A DNA stretch of 44,434 bases from Cystobacterineae bacterium. Lineage in GTDB: Bacteria; Myxococcota; Myxococcia; Myxococcales; Myxococcaceae. The translations under genes and the position numbers were made by a program. The stretch's first letter is position 1. Each line of letters starts with the position of its first letter. Below are positions 1 through 10,878 of the stretch, one piece after another. Location: positions 1 through 44,434 of the forward strand of contig WRKR01000023.1 in assembly GCA_009782175.1 (NCBI GenBank), read 5' to 3'. The notes beneath the pieces are model-generated. The model saw only the letters and a program-made list of their open reading frames with translations, did not search any database and had not been told where the DNA came from.

Positions 1-22
1 TTGAGAAAGCGTGCTTTCTCAA
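1..22. repeat. Perfect 10-bp inverted repeat
   Basis: TTGAGAAAGC and GCTTTCTCAA form a perfect stem around a GT centre, at the left edge of the window. No T-run follows, so it is not a standard terminator. It may end a transcript from outside the window. Confidence 0.5.
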
Positions 23-426
23 ATAATTCCCGGAGCGGAATAGACGAGCGAAGCGAGTCTCACGAAGAGATCATGTCAAAGTGGAAGCGGTCTAGTGCTG
101 TGGCCTCCAGTTGCTGTGTTGTGTTTCCTCTTGGGTTTTACCCTGGGCTATAAAGGTTGTTAGGCGGCCCAACTGCGCTCCTATATGGAGGGCGCAGCTG
201 GGCAGCCGCAACAAGGCAAGCTTAAGCTCGCCTCGCAAAGCGAGACTCACACACAGCGGAGGGAATAAAGTGAGAGCGCTTTCTCTCGTGCTTCATATAT
301 GGTGTGGAGTGCAGACAAACTTGGGTGCCGGTTGCATACATGAGGGAGGAATATTAGGTTGCCGACGACGCCCGCTGCCATGGCTTGAAAAAGCCGCCAC
401 CCGCCTCTGTTGTTGTGAGAATTTAC
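23..426. other. Intergenic leader with imperfect hairpins, no gene supported
   Basis: About 400 bases with no convincing coding region. An imperfect hairpin lies at 168-202: CTGCGC at 173-178 pairs with GCGCAG at 192-197, extended by CCCA/TGGG across one mismatch. A small hairpin, CTCGC-AAA-GCGAG, lies at 232-244. The open frames here overlap on both strands and lack recognisable motifs or ribosome sites. Confidence 0.4.
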
Positions 427-2646
427 ATGTGCAAGCTGCACCCTCTGCTTTATGGCCTCTTCCTTTGCATTCCCTTTGTTGTTTTTTCCTGCTCCACGCT
501 GAAGGCCCCCATGCGGCCAGATGAAAGCTCCACCCATGACAAATGCTTTGAGGCTGATGGCCTGCAAAATAGCCACCAGAATACAAAGAGCGAGCTAGAG
601 CAGATGTTGAGGGCATGGGAGGCCAGCGGGCGAGGGCGCTCGGACATAGAGCAGGTTCCGCCCATGCCCATAGGCGTCGACCTAACGCCCATATTGAAAG
701 GTTTTGTAGACTCAGCTGAACGGGGGGATGCGTTTTCTCAATTCCAACTGGGCTTCCTCTATGAGGGGGAGGCGTGGTTTTGGAGCAGAGACGACGAGAA
801 GGCCGTGGAGTGGTATAAAAAGGCAGCGGCACAAGAGGAGCTTGTCGCTGCGCAATACCGTTTGGGGCTGCTTTATTTTAAAGGGCGTGGGGTTGTGCAG
901 GACGAGGTGGAGGCGGCGAGGTGGTTTGAGAAGGCGGCAGAGAAGGGACACCTGGGGGCGCAGTGTTATTTGGGCTTTATATATGAGTTGGGGCACGGTG
1001 TTTGCCGAAATGAGGCCAAGGCCGTGGAGTGGTATAAAAAGGCAGCGGCACAAGGGGAGGCTTTTGCGGAGTTGCAGCTGGGAAGGCTTTATGCGTCCGG
1101 CCGCGGCGTTGCCCAAAACCAGCCCAAGGCGATGGAGTTGTTTTTGAAGGCGGCGTCGCCACGAGGACATACAAAAACCTATGCGGATGGCAGTGAGTTT
1201 TCCTGGAATAGCAACGGGGATGTTTTTGCGCAGCGCCATTTGGGAAAAATATATGAAGAGGGGCGAGGCCTCCCGAAGGACGAGGAGAAGGCATTGGAGT
1301 GGTTTGAGAAGGCGGTGGGGCAAGGGAGCATTTTTGCGGGGACAGATTTAGGAAAAATGTATGCCGAGGGGCGTGGTGTTGCCCGGGACGACAAGAAGGC
1401 GGTGGAGCACCTGAAGAAGGCGGCGGAAAAAGGGAATGCCGAGGCGCAGTTTCAACTGGGAAAGCTTTATGAGGAGAAGCGTGTTGAGGTGGATAGGGAG
1501 AGAGACGCTCAATGGTACCTGGAGAGTGCCGCATACCACTATAGAGTGGCGGCAGCGCAGGGGCATATGGAGGCGCAGTTTCGCCTGGGAGTGCTTTGTC
1601 TGGAAGGGCGCGGCATGGCCAGAAACGAGCGCAAGGCCCTTGTTTGGCTGCAAGAGGCGGCGGAGCGTGGGCATGCCGAGGCGCAAAGCCGTTTTGAAGC
1701 GGCCTACAGAGAAGGGTTGGGTATACCCAGGGAGTTTGGCAAGGCGCTGCAACTGCAGCTGAAGGCCGCGCAGAGAGGGGGTGTTGAGGCGCAATACCAG
1801 CTGGGGTTGTTTTATGCAGAGAGGCTGTGGATGTATGAGAGGGAGGTGAAGGAGTGGTTCCAAACAGAGAGGCTGGAAGCATATGGGGGTGAGGCGAAGA
1901 AGTGGCTGAGGAAGGCGGCGGAGCAGGGGCATATGAGGGCGCAACTCAACCTTGGGAAGGTGCTCTACCATGACTATAACCAGCACCCGCGAGGGCATAG
2001 TGGCGAAGATGAGTCCATCAGGTGGCTGAGGAAGGCGGCGGCACATGCGGATGCGGCGACGCTATATGAGTTATATGAGTTGCTTCAGGAAATTTGGCTA
2101 ACCGACAACGAGAGGATGGGGTTTTTGAAGAAGGCGGCAGAGGGGGGGCATGCCCAGGCGCAGTTGGCGCTTGCGCAGCTTTATTTTTTCGGCAGGGACG
2201 GCGTAGAACAAAACATGCCGGAAGCGCAGAAGTGGTTGAGCAAGCTGGCAGCGCAGGGGCATGTGGAGGCACAATATTCCCTTGGAGAAATGTTTTCCTG
2301 GGAGGAGGAGCCGGATGCAGAAAAGTGGTATAAAAAAGCGGCGGAACAGGGGCATGCCGAGGCGCAGCGCAAGCTTATTAAAATGTATTTCCAAGGCAGC
2401 CACGGCATTGGGAGGAACATAGGGGAGGCAATAAAATGGCTCAGAAAGGTAGCAGAGCAAGGGGATGCGGATGCACAATTTATGCTTGCGCGGATATATG
2501 CCGAGGGCAAGGGTGAGGTGGCCACGGACCAGGCGGAGGCGAAGAAGTGGTTGGAGCAGGCGGCAGCTGGGGGGCATGTGGAGGCACAATCCGCCCTGCG
2601 GGAAATAGAGCGGTTAAAACCTATTGTTTTGAGCGAGCCTCAATAA
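427..2646 (+). CDS. Sel1-repeat (SLR) lipoprotein
   Basis: A 739-residue protein built almost entirely of about 16 Sel1-like helix-turn-helix repeats, with recurring patterns such as AEAQFQLGKLYEEG and KAVEWYKKAA. Sel1 repeats stack into a superhelix and usually act as protein-binding scaffolds. The N-terminus has a hydrophobic stretch ending in VFSC, a plausible lipobox, so it is probably anchored in the envelope. I chose ATG 427 because the signal peptide starts there; a TTG at 385 in the same frame would add 14 residues ahead of it. Neither has a strong ribosome site. There is no catalytic domain, so the partner is unknown. It stands alone and converges on the nlpD-like gene. The coding strand is very G-rich. 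Confidence 0.85.
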   Translation: MCKLHPLLYGLFLCIPFVVFSCSTLKAPMRPDESSTHDKCFEADGLQNSHQNTKSELEQMLRAWEASGRGRSDIEQVPPMPIGVDLTPILKGFVDSAERGDAFSQFQLGFLYEGEAWFWSRDDEKAVEWYKKAAAQEELVAAQYRLGLLYFKGRGVVQDEVEAARWFEKAAEKGHLGAQCYLGFIYELGHGVCRNEAKAVEWYKKAAAQGEAFAELQLGRLYASGRGVAQNQPKAMELFLKAASPRGHTKTYADGSEFSWNSNGDVFAQRHLGKIYEEGRGLPKDEEKALEWFEKAVGQGSIFAGTDLGKMYAEGRGVARDDKKAVEHLKKAAEKGNAEAQFQLGKLYEEKRVEVDRERDAQWYLESAAYHYRVAAAQGHMEAQFRLGVLCLEGRGMARNERKALVWLQEAAERGHAEAQSRFEAAYREGLGIPREFGKALQLQLKAAQRGGVEAQYQLGLFYAERLWMYEREVKEWFQTERLEAYGGEAKKWLRKAAEQGHMRAQLNLGKVLYHDYNQHPRGHSGEDESIRWLRKAAAHADAATLYELYELLQEIWLTDNERMGFLKKAAEGGHAQAQLALAQLYFFGRDGVEQNMPEAQKWLSKLAAQGHVEAQYSLGEMFSWEEEPDAEKWYKKAAEQGHAEAQRKLIKMYFQGSHGIGRNIGEAIKWLRKVAEQGDADAQFMLARIYAEGKGEVATDQAEAKKWLEQAAAGGHVEAQSALREIERLKPIVLSEPQ
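799..1054 (+). repeat. 37-bp perfect direct repeat inside the Sel1 gene
   Basis: Positions 799-835 and 1018-1054 are identical, encoding KAVEWYKKAAAQ in two different Sel1 repeats 219 bases apart. Other repeats in the gene have diverged at the DNA level, so this pair looks like a recent internal duplication or gene conversion. Confidence 0.8.
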
Positions 2647-2661
2647 CCCCACCGCCCACTT

Positions 2662-2685
2662 GAAAAAACCTCCCTTTAGGGGAGG
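2662..2685 (-). terminator. Rho-independent terminator overlapping the nlpD-like stop codon
   Basis: Read on the minus strand, CCTCCC and GGGAGG pair around a five-base loop and are followed by TTTTTT. The TAA stop of the LysM/LytM gene (2676-2678) lies within the loop and stem. The downstream Sel1 gene converges from the other side. Confidence 0.7.
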
Positions 2686-3407
2686 GGCTTAAAATAGGGG
2701 AGTGGATCCACAGGAATGCCGTTTTTGCGCAACTCAAAATACAGGTAGGGGCCGCGGCTTCTGCCGGATTGGCCGACCGTCGCAATAGTGGCTCCGGCCA
2801 CAACGGCTTCTCCTGCTTTGACGCGCAGCTCATGGGTGTGCGCATAAAGCGTTATAATCCCCACTGAGTGCTCGAGGATGACTATTTTTCCATAGCCCTT
2901 TTCCTCCCCCGCATGGATTACTTTGCCGGCCGCTGCTGCCTTTATGGGCGTCCCCAATGGCGCCGCCAGCGCTATGCCCTCGTGCAGCTGCGTCCCCTGC
3001 TTCCCAAAGCGCGCATAAAGCATTCCCCTCAACGGCCACTCGAGCACCAGGCCTGCCATGGCTTTTGCCCTCACCTCAGGGCTTGCAGACCCTCTGGCAT
3101 GTGGAGTTTGAGAGGCCAGGGGAATAAACAACTCCTGCCCAATGTGCAAAATGTCTGTCTCTTTCAACCCATTGGCAGCCAACAACTCCGCCAGAGCTAC
3201 GCCATAATGCCTCGCAATGCCATAGAGGGTTTCGCCTTTGCTCACCCTATGGCTGGAGGTAGCCTTGGCCGCTGGTGCCTGTGTTGTGAGGCTATGAGCT
3301 ATAGGCCTTGCCTTGGGGCAAGCCACGAGGGCCGCACAGGCTGCACCCAACAAGAGGGGAGCCAGCCGCCCAAACCGTTTTTTCTTGTTGTACCCTATGC
3401 CTAACAT
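2676..3407 (-). CDS. nlpD: NlpD/EnvC-like LysM + degenerate LytM lipoprotein
   Basis: 243 residues: lipoprotein signal (KKKR, hydrophobic core, LVAC), one LysM domain for peptidoglycan binding (HRVSKGETLYGIARHYGV... to IGQELFIP), then an M23/LytM domain. The zinc site is lost. The usual HxGxD reads HEGIA and the usual HLHFE reads YLYFE, much as in E. coli EnvC (SLYFE). Family knowledge says such LytM proteins do not cut the wall but activate amidases at the septum. The gene lies downstream of surE, as nlpD does in the E. coli surE-pcm-nlpD-rpoS order, which supports the name. ATG 3407 gives a clean lipoprotein signal; an upstream ATG at 3458 has a GGAAG-like ribosome site and would add 17 residues. 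A tandem repeat fills the upstream leader. Confidence 0.8.
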   Translation of the reverse strand: MLGIGYNKKKRFGRLAPLLLGAACAALVACPKARPIAHSLTTQAPAAKATSSHRVSKGETLYGIARHYGVALAELLAANGLKETDILHIGQELFIPLASQTPHARGSASPEVRAKAMAGLVLEWPLRGMLYARFGKQGTQLHEGIALAAPLGTPIKAAAAGKVIHAGEEKGYGKIVILEHSVGIITLYAHTHELRVKAGEAVVAGATIATVGQSGRSRGPYLYFELRKNGIPVDPLPYFKPLP

Positions 3408-3482
3408 CCACCGCGCTTCTACCGGGGTTTCTCGTATGCTTCCCGTTGCGTTTCCCATGCTGCTTCCCGGTGTTTGTGCTTC

Positions 3483-3653
3483 TCCGTTTGTACTTCTCAG
3501 TTTGTGTTTCTCAGTTGTTTGTTTCTCAGTTGTTTGTTTCTCAGTTGTTTGTTTCTCAGTTGTTTGTTTCTCAGTTGTTTGTACTTTTCAGTTTGTGCTT
3601 CTCGGTTTGTATTTCTCAGTTTTTGTTTCTCGCTGTGTTTTCCAGCTGTGTTT
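3483..3653. repeat. 15-bp tandem repeat between surE and the nlpD-like gene
   Basis: The core at 3511-3585 has five head-to-tail copies of TCAGTTGTTTGTTTC, the last one degenerate. Diverged copies (TTTGTGCTTCTCGG, TTTGTATTTCTCAG and similar) flank it from about 3483 to 3653. It occupies nearly all of the noncoding space between the surE stop and the next gene. Confidence 0.9.
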
Positions 3654-3654
3654 T

Positions 3655-4440
3655 TCAGTTTGTGTTCTTGGTGTTTTTCCAGTGTGTTTCCAGCTGTATT
3701 TTTAAAGAGGCCATGGCCTGCTCGTCATTGGCGTCCACGGAGAGGGGCGTAATGCTGATCTGGTTATGCTCATAAACGGCAACGCAGTCTGTCCCTGGTG
3801 TGGGCTCATGCCTATAGTGCAGCTCTCCTCTGAGGCCCAACCAATAATGGGGGGGTGCCTCTGCTTCTTTTTTTTCGACAATTTCAAAACGGTAGTGGTG
3901 GACGCCCAGGCGTGTCAACGCTTCACCTTCGGGTGGGGTTCCATTGTCCGGTATATTCACATTCAACAAAAGGCCGGGGGCGGCATTTTCCAGTGCCCAT
4001 GCGGAAAGCCGGCGTGCGGTGGGGAGGGCATATTCAAAGTGTGTACCCACCTTGGAGGCGAGGGAAAGGGCAATGCCCGGCACACCGCGCAGGGCGGCCT
4101 CGCGTGCAATGGCCACGGTGCCGGAATAAAAAACATCGCTGGCCAAGTTGGCACCGTGGTTAATGCCGGACACCACCACATGGGGAGGCGTCTCTTTCAT
4201 CAACTTGAGGAAGGCCATAAAAACACAATCCACAGGCGTGCCGCTGAGTTTAAACCAGCGGGGCCTTAGCTGTGTCACCCTCATGGGGCGGTGCAGGGAG
4301 AGGGCATGGGAGTTGCCGCTGCGCTCTCCTTCAGGGGCAACCACCCAAACTTCGGCCACCTCTTCCAGGGCTGCTGCCAACACCTGCAAACCCTCTGCCT
4401 CTATACCATCGTCATTGGAAACTAAAATTCTCTTTCTCAA
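3655..4440 (-). CDS. surE: 5'/3'-nucleotidase SurE
   Basis: 261 residues. SurE is a metal-dependent phosphatase that removes phosphate from nucleoside monophosphates, in the cytoplasm, linked to stationary-phase survival. It opens with RILVSNDDG, carrying the two metal-binding Asp residues. It continues with ERSGNSHALSL, GTPVDCV and VSGINHGANL, all typical of the family. I chose TTG 4440 because SurE normally starts a few residues before RILVSNDDG and a GAGG lies about nine bases upstream. A TTG at 4455 overlapping the enolase TGA as TTTTGA is also possible. No ATG exists near the conserved start. It is coupled tightly behind eno. Confidence 0.93.
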   Translation of the reverse strand: MRKRILVSNDDGIEAEGLQVLAAALEEVAEVWVVAPEGERSGNSHALSLHRPMRVTQLRPRWFKLSGTPVDCVFMAFLKLMKETPPHVVVSGINHGANLASDVFYSGTVAIAREAALRGVPGIALSLASKVGTHFEYALPTARRLSAWALENAAPGLLLNVNIPDNGTPPEGEALTRLGVHHYRFEIVEKKEAEAPPHYWLGLRGELHYRHEPTPGTDCVAVYEHNQISITPLSVDANDEQAMASLKIQLETHWKNTKNTN

Positions 4441-4451
4441 ACCCTTTTGCC

Positions 4452-7071
<2,620 letters not shown>

Positions 7072-7094
7072 ACCCAACATATGCGTTTTCCGCC

Positions 7095-7134
7095 TGCCCT
7101 TAAGGGCAAAAAACCTGCCTGGCAGGGCAAAAAG
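7095..7134. terminator. Bidirectional terminator between converging genes
   Basis: TGCCCTTAAGGGCA (7095-7108) is a perfect palindrome followed by A6. CCTGCC-T-GGCAGG (7114-7126) follows and ends in GGCAAAAA. Read on the minus strand both are followed by T-rich tracts, so they most likely terminate the OPT gene transcript. Confidence 0.6.
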
Positions 7135-7140
7135 AAATGT

Positions 7141-7174
7141 TTTTAAATAAAAGCCCGCCGCGAAGGCGAAAAAA
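7141..7174 (-). repeat. T-flanked GC palindrome, dispersed element copy
   Basis: On the minus strand, directly after the OPT stop codon: TTTTTTCGCCTTCGCGGCGG, then GCTTTTATTT. CGCC and GGCG can pair. Similar elements occur at 16585-16623, 42855-42893 and 44025-44063. Confidence 0.5.
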
Positions 7175-9583
7175 TCAGCTGTTGGAGTTGCTTTGAAAAG
7201 CTGTTTTGGCAAGCAGCGCGACCAACACAGCAAATGCGAGCAATGCCCACAGTGCCGAGGGCAGAGTTGTGGCGCCGCTGGTGGGGCTGAGTTTTTCCAA
7301 AAGGCCGCCCCATTGTAGGGGGAGGTTGAGTTGTTTGAGCCAGGCACCATCCCGGGGAATGTTGAGCAAGGCCACAACAACGCCGGCAATGGCGCCCCCG
7401 GCAATATAGCCGGAGGCCAAAAAAGTGCCTGGTGAAAACGCGGCATTGTTTTTTTCTCGGCGCCATGTGTCGGTTGCCCAGCGCACCAGGCCGCCGACAA
7501 AAATGGGGGCGCTGGTAGAAATGGGCAAATAGACGCCGACGGCGAAGGGGAGGCTTGGGACACCACAAAGCTCCAACATGAGTGCGAGGAAAATGCCAAT
7601 AAGCACCAAAGTCCACGGGAGTTGTTGGTTGAGGATGCCGTCAATAATGAGGGAGAAGAGGCGCGCCTTGGGCGCATCATAGCGGGTGAGTTTTTGCCCA
7701 AGGTATTCATGGATGCGCCCCCCAATGCCTGGATCTACCACATATTCAATGTCGCCTTCTGGAGAGGCCAAATATTTGCCATCCGGCAGCCCGGGGACTT
7801 TGCGTGCATAGCCTACAGACAGGTGGCGCTCTGTGGCTTGGCCCAGCTGCCCAAGCTCCCCCAGCGTGTGTGGGGTGCCCTCCAGTGTCAGCTGGGTGTG
7901 GGCCAAAGCTTCTGCGTTTAACGCCTTAAAGCCGCGCAGGCTGTGGTTGTGGAGGGAGAGGCCAAGCTCATTCCAGAGTGCTCTTTCAAGAGGGGCGAGG
8001 AGGGCATTGTGCTGGGGGTGCAGCTGAAAGGACATTTCATGCAGAAGCACTTTTTCCCCACTCAACTCGCTTAAGTGTTTTCCGGTGTGCTGCTCTGGAA
8101 TGCGCATGGTACCGCCCGCGTTGAGCGTCACCAAGGTGAGGCCGATGAGCAGTGCGCTGCTCAAAACGCCGACGAAGAGGGCGAGTTGTTGGTGAGAGGG
8201 GGTGCCGCCAACGAGGTAGGCTGTTTTCAAGTCCTGCGCGGTGGTTCCGCCATTGGAGGCGGCAATGCCTACAATGGCAGCTGCGGTGAGGGCCACAAAA
8301 CGGTCCTCGGTGGAAGTCCACCCCAGCAACATGAAGAGGAAGCAGATGGCCAACAAGGTGGCGACCACCATGCCTGAAATGGGGTTGGAGGAGGAGCCAA
8401 TTTCACCCGTAATCCGTGCGCTGACGGTGACGAAGAAAAAGCTGAAAAGGAGGATCAGCACGGCCGAGAGGGCATTCATTTTCAAAGGCGGGGCCACAAC
8501 AATGGCCACAAGCACGAGGAGGGAGCCGATGAGGACGACACTCATGGGTAGATCTGCCTCTGTCCTCAAGGGGGCACTGGGGGAGCTCTTGCGTGAGAAA
8601 GACAAGCTTTGGATGCCGCGCCTAAAAGCGCCAAGCAAAGTGGGCACAGAGCGAAGCAAACTCAAAAGCCCCCCCATGGCCACGGCGCCTGCGCCTATAT
8701 AAAGCACAAAAGCATTGCGCACCTGCCCTGGCGACATTTCTGCAATGGGCATATCCGCACCCATGCCCAACTCCCCAAAAGCTGCGGCGGTGCTGCCCTG
8801 GGCAAAAAACTGAATGGCCGGAATAAGCACCAAATAGGACAGCACACCGCCGGCAAAAGTAATACCGGCCACGCGGGGGCCAATAATATAGCCCACGCCC
8901 AGGAGCTCCGGGCTGACTTCAATGGCGATAGAGCCACCCACATAGCCTTTGGCGGCAGCGAGTTTGCGCGAAAGGGGCTCCACCACATGGCGGGACAAAG
9001 GCACTTCGACGACTTCATGCCACAGGTGCATGAGTGCATAGAGGAATTTATAGCCAGCACCCACCAAAGCCCCCTTCACCACCGTTTTGGCGTTTGAGCC
9101 ACCTTGCTCCCCGGCAATCAACACCTCTGCACAGGCCGTCCCCTCTGGATAGCTGAGCCTCCCATGCTCCTGGACAATGAGGCCGTGGCGCAGAGGGATC
9201 ATCAACAGCACGCCCAAAATGCCGCCCAAGGAAGCCACCAGCAGGGCATGCAGCAATTTAATTTCATAACCCATGAAGAGCAAAGCAGGGAGGGCTGCGG
9301 CGACGCCGAAGGCGAGGGACTCACCGGCGGAGCCTGTGGTTTGCACAATGGTATTTTCGAGAATGTTGGATTTTCCCAGGGCGCGAAAGAAGGCAATGGA
9401 CAAGACGGCGATGGGGATGGAGGCAGAAACCGTCATCCCCACCTTAATGGCCAAATAAACGGAGGAGGCGGCAAAGAGGATGCCGAGGGCAGCTCCCAGG
9501 AGAAGGGCGCGCAGCCTCAATTCCCTGGGGGACTGAGAGGCGGGGACAAAGGGAGAATGAGGAGGAGCAGGCGTTTTGGACAT
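7175..9583 (-). CDS. OPT-family oligopeptide transporter
   Basis: 802 residues, a polytopic inner-membrane protein. The N-terminal part (LGILFAASSVYLAIKVGMT, then NILENTIVQTTGSAGES) is the signature of the prokaryotic OPT (oligopeptide/metal-chelate) family. Later features include SSNPISGMVVATLL, the TTAQDLKTAYLVGGTP motif, and a soluble loop around residues 500-640 before the C-terminal membrane part (DAPKARLFSLIIDGILN). It probably imports small peptides with protons. The substrate cannot be read from sequence. It follows the M23 peptidase gene by three bases (TAA-AGC-ATG), so the two are co-translated, which could link wall-peptide release with uptake. Confidence 0.93.
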   Translation of the reverse strand: MSKTPAPPHSPFVPASQSPRELRLRALLLGAALGILFAASSVYLAIKVGMTVSASIPIAVLSIAFFRALGKSNILENTIVQTTGSAGESLAFGVAAALPALLFMGYEIKLLHALLVASLGGILGVLLMIPLRHGLIVQEHGRLSYPEGTACAEVLIAGEQGGSNAKTVVKGALVGAGYKFLYALMHLWHEVVEVPLSRHVVEPLSRKLAAAKGYVGGSIAIEVSPELLGVGYIIGPRVAGITFAGGVLSYLVLIPAIQFFAQGSTAAAFGELGMGADMPIAEMSPGQVRNAFVLYIGAGAVAMGGLLSLLRSVPTLLGAFRRGIQSLSFSRKSSPSAPLRTEADLPMSVVLIGSLLVLVAIVVAPPLKMNALSAVLILLFSFFFVTVSARITGEIGSSSNPISGMVVATLLAICFLFMLLGWTSTEDRFVALTAAAIVGIAASNGGTTAQDLKTAYLVGGTPSHQQLALFVGVLSSALLIGLTLVTLNAGGTMRIPEQHTGKHLSELSGEKVLLHEMSFQLHPQHNALLAPLERALWNELGLSLHNHSLRGFKALNAEALAHTQLTLEGTPHTLGELGQLGQATERHLSVGYARKVPGLPDGKYLASPEGDIEYVVDPGIGGRIHEYLGQKLTRYDAPKARLFSLIIDGILNQQLPWTLVLIGIFLALMLELCGVPSLPFAVGVYLPISTSAPIFVGGLVRWATDTWRREKNNAAFSPGTFLASGYIAGGAIAGVVVALLNIPRDGAWLKQLNLPLQWGGLLEKLSPTSGATTLPSALWALLAFAVLVALLAKTAFQSNSNS

Positions 9584-9586
9584 GCT

Positions 9587-10624
9587 TTAGGGAGAAGGCG
9601 CAGGTGGGGGAGCAGCGGGAGCAGCGGAGCCAAGTCCAGTTTCCAGGAGTTGTTTGAGGCGCTCACGCTCTTTCTCGAAGGCGGCGAGGTTTTCGCCGCT
9701 GAGTTTGCGTTGAAAGGTTTTGTGCTCCTTAAAGGGGTTGAGGACGCGGTTGTTGTCATCCATAAGCTGATAGTGGAGGTGGGGGGCGAAGGAGCGTCCG
9801 GAGTTTCCCGAGTGGGCGACAACTTGCCCTTTGCGCACGGCTTGCCCCGGGCGTATTGTTGAGGGCAAGTCATCCAGGTGGAGAAAAATGCAGCGCCTTC
9901 GCCCACCTGTTTCGAGTATTTCAAGGGAGTTGCCGTTGACGCGGAAATTCCAGTTTTTGCGGACAACCATTCCCTCAAAAGGCGCCTTGACGGGGGTACC
10001 AGCGGGGACTTTAAAATCCACGCCCTGGTGGCGGCGGCCGTCATTCAGGAGGGACGTAATCTGCTCCCACTCCTCCAAAGGCCCATCGACCAGGCGAGAC
10101 TCGAGCTCCGTTCCGTCGGGGAGATAGAAGCGGGCATAGGTTTCTCCCTGGGGGTGGAACAAAAAAGCCTCATGGGTTTTTCCTGTTTTTTTGCTTGCAA
10201 AGCGCACGGCATGGAGCAGCGGATCCGCATTCTCTCGCACCTCATAAACAGCCCACAACTCATCTCCGCGGATGAGGTGTTGGGGGATAGAAATCCACCA
10301 CACGAGAGTACGGACAATAACCTGGGTGAGCGGGGGCCCTGTTTTTTCACCACTGGCAGCAACAATAGCGGACTCGAAGGGGCCATTTAAAACAACATGA
10401 AAGTGGCGCATAGGAGAAGGCGCCGTGGGCTCATCTGCTTTGTCAGCATGGTTTTCAGCAAGCTCCACAGGCGAAGGCGCAGGAGGGGCTTCAGGTTTTG
10501 CGCTGCCCCGGACGAAGAAGAAAATGGCAAGCGCCGCTAAGCCGGCAACAACGCCGACGGAGAGCAACAGTTTAAGGCGACGAGGTTGTGTCCCTGAGTT
10601 GAGTTGAGGATATTTGAGAGACAT
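9587..10624 (-). CDS. Membrane-anchored M23 endopeptidase
   Basis: 345 residues. A single membrane segment (about 19-38, LLLSVGVVAGLAALAIFFFV) is followed by a Pro-rich linker, a middle domain, and a C-terminal LytM/M23 domain. Here the zinc site is intact, with HQGVDF, FLHLDDL and HLHY. This contrasts with the degenerate LytM gene at 2.7 kb. It should cut peptidoglycan cross-bridges in the periplasm. The ATG at 10624 has a clear AAAGGA ribosome site five bases upstream. The C-terminus is Ala/Pro-rich. It is first in an operon with the OPT transporter and divergent from murJ. Confidence 0.9.
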   Translation of the reverse strand: MSLKYPQLNSGTQPRRLKLLLSVGVVAGLAALAIFFFVRGSAKPEAPPAPSPVELAENHADKADEPTAPSPMRHFHVVLNGPFESAIVAASGEKTGPPLTQVIVRTLVWWISIPQHLIRGDELWAVYEVRENADPLLHAVRFASKKTGKTHEAFLFHPQGETYARFYLPDGTELESRLVDGPLEEWEQITSLLNDGRRHQGVDFKVPAGTPVKAPFEGMVVRKNWNFRVNGNSLEILETGGRRRCIFLHLDDLPSTIRPGQAVRKGQVVAHSGNSGRSFAPHLHYQLMDDNNRVLNPFKEHKTFQRKLSGENLAAFEKERERLKQLLETGLGSAAPAAPPPAPSP

Positions 10625-10878
10625 AATTTTCCTTTGGGCCTAAATATTTTTGAGGCTTTACACATTTTTGTGGAGGTGGTGGTTATATTTTTTCATGAAG
10701 TGCCTAACGGGGCCTGGGCTCAGCTGGGTTGGGCTCAGCGGGCCTGGGCTCAGCGAATGGGAAATGCCTTCTTTCCTTAGAAGGCATAGGGGCCACCTCC
10801 CCCCTGGGTTGAAACACCTCTTGCATTTGGACAGCGTTGCCCCTAAGGGCTGGAGGACATAGCCACCCACCTGAGTAT
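10625..10878. promoter_or_regulatory. Divergent control region of the M23 gene and murJ
   Basis: The 254-base gap holds three 15-base tandem units at 10710-10754 (GGGCCTGGGCTCAGC, TGGGTTGGGCTCAGC, GGGCCTGGGCTCAGC). A perfect 9-bp hairpin follows: ATGCCTTCT (10764-10772) with AGAAGGCAT (10779-10787). No T-tract follows the hairpin, so it may be an operator or attenuator rather than a terminator. I could not assign confident -35/-10 boxes. Confidence 0.5.

Noticed and set aside
3308-3775. Plus-strand frames with FVSQL repeats
   Set aside because: They are translations of the 15-bp tandem repeat and of surE/nlpD antisense DNA, with no start signal or domain.
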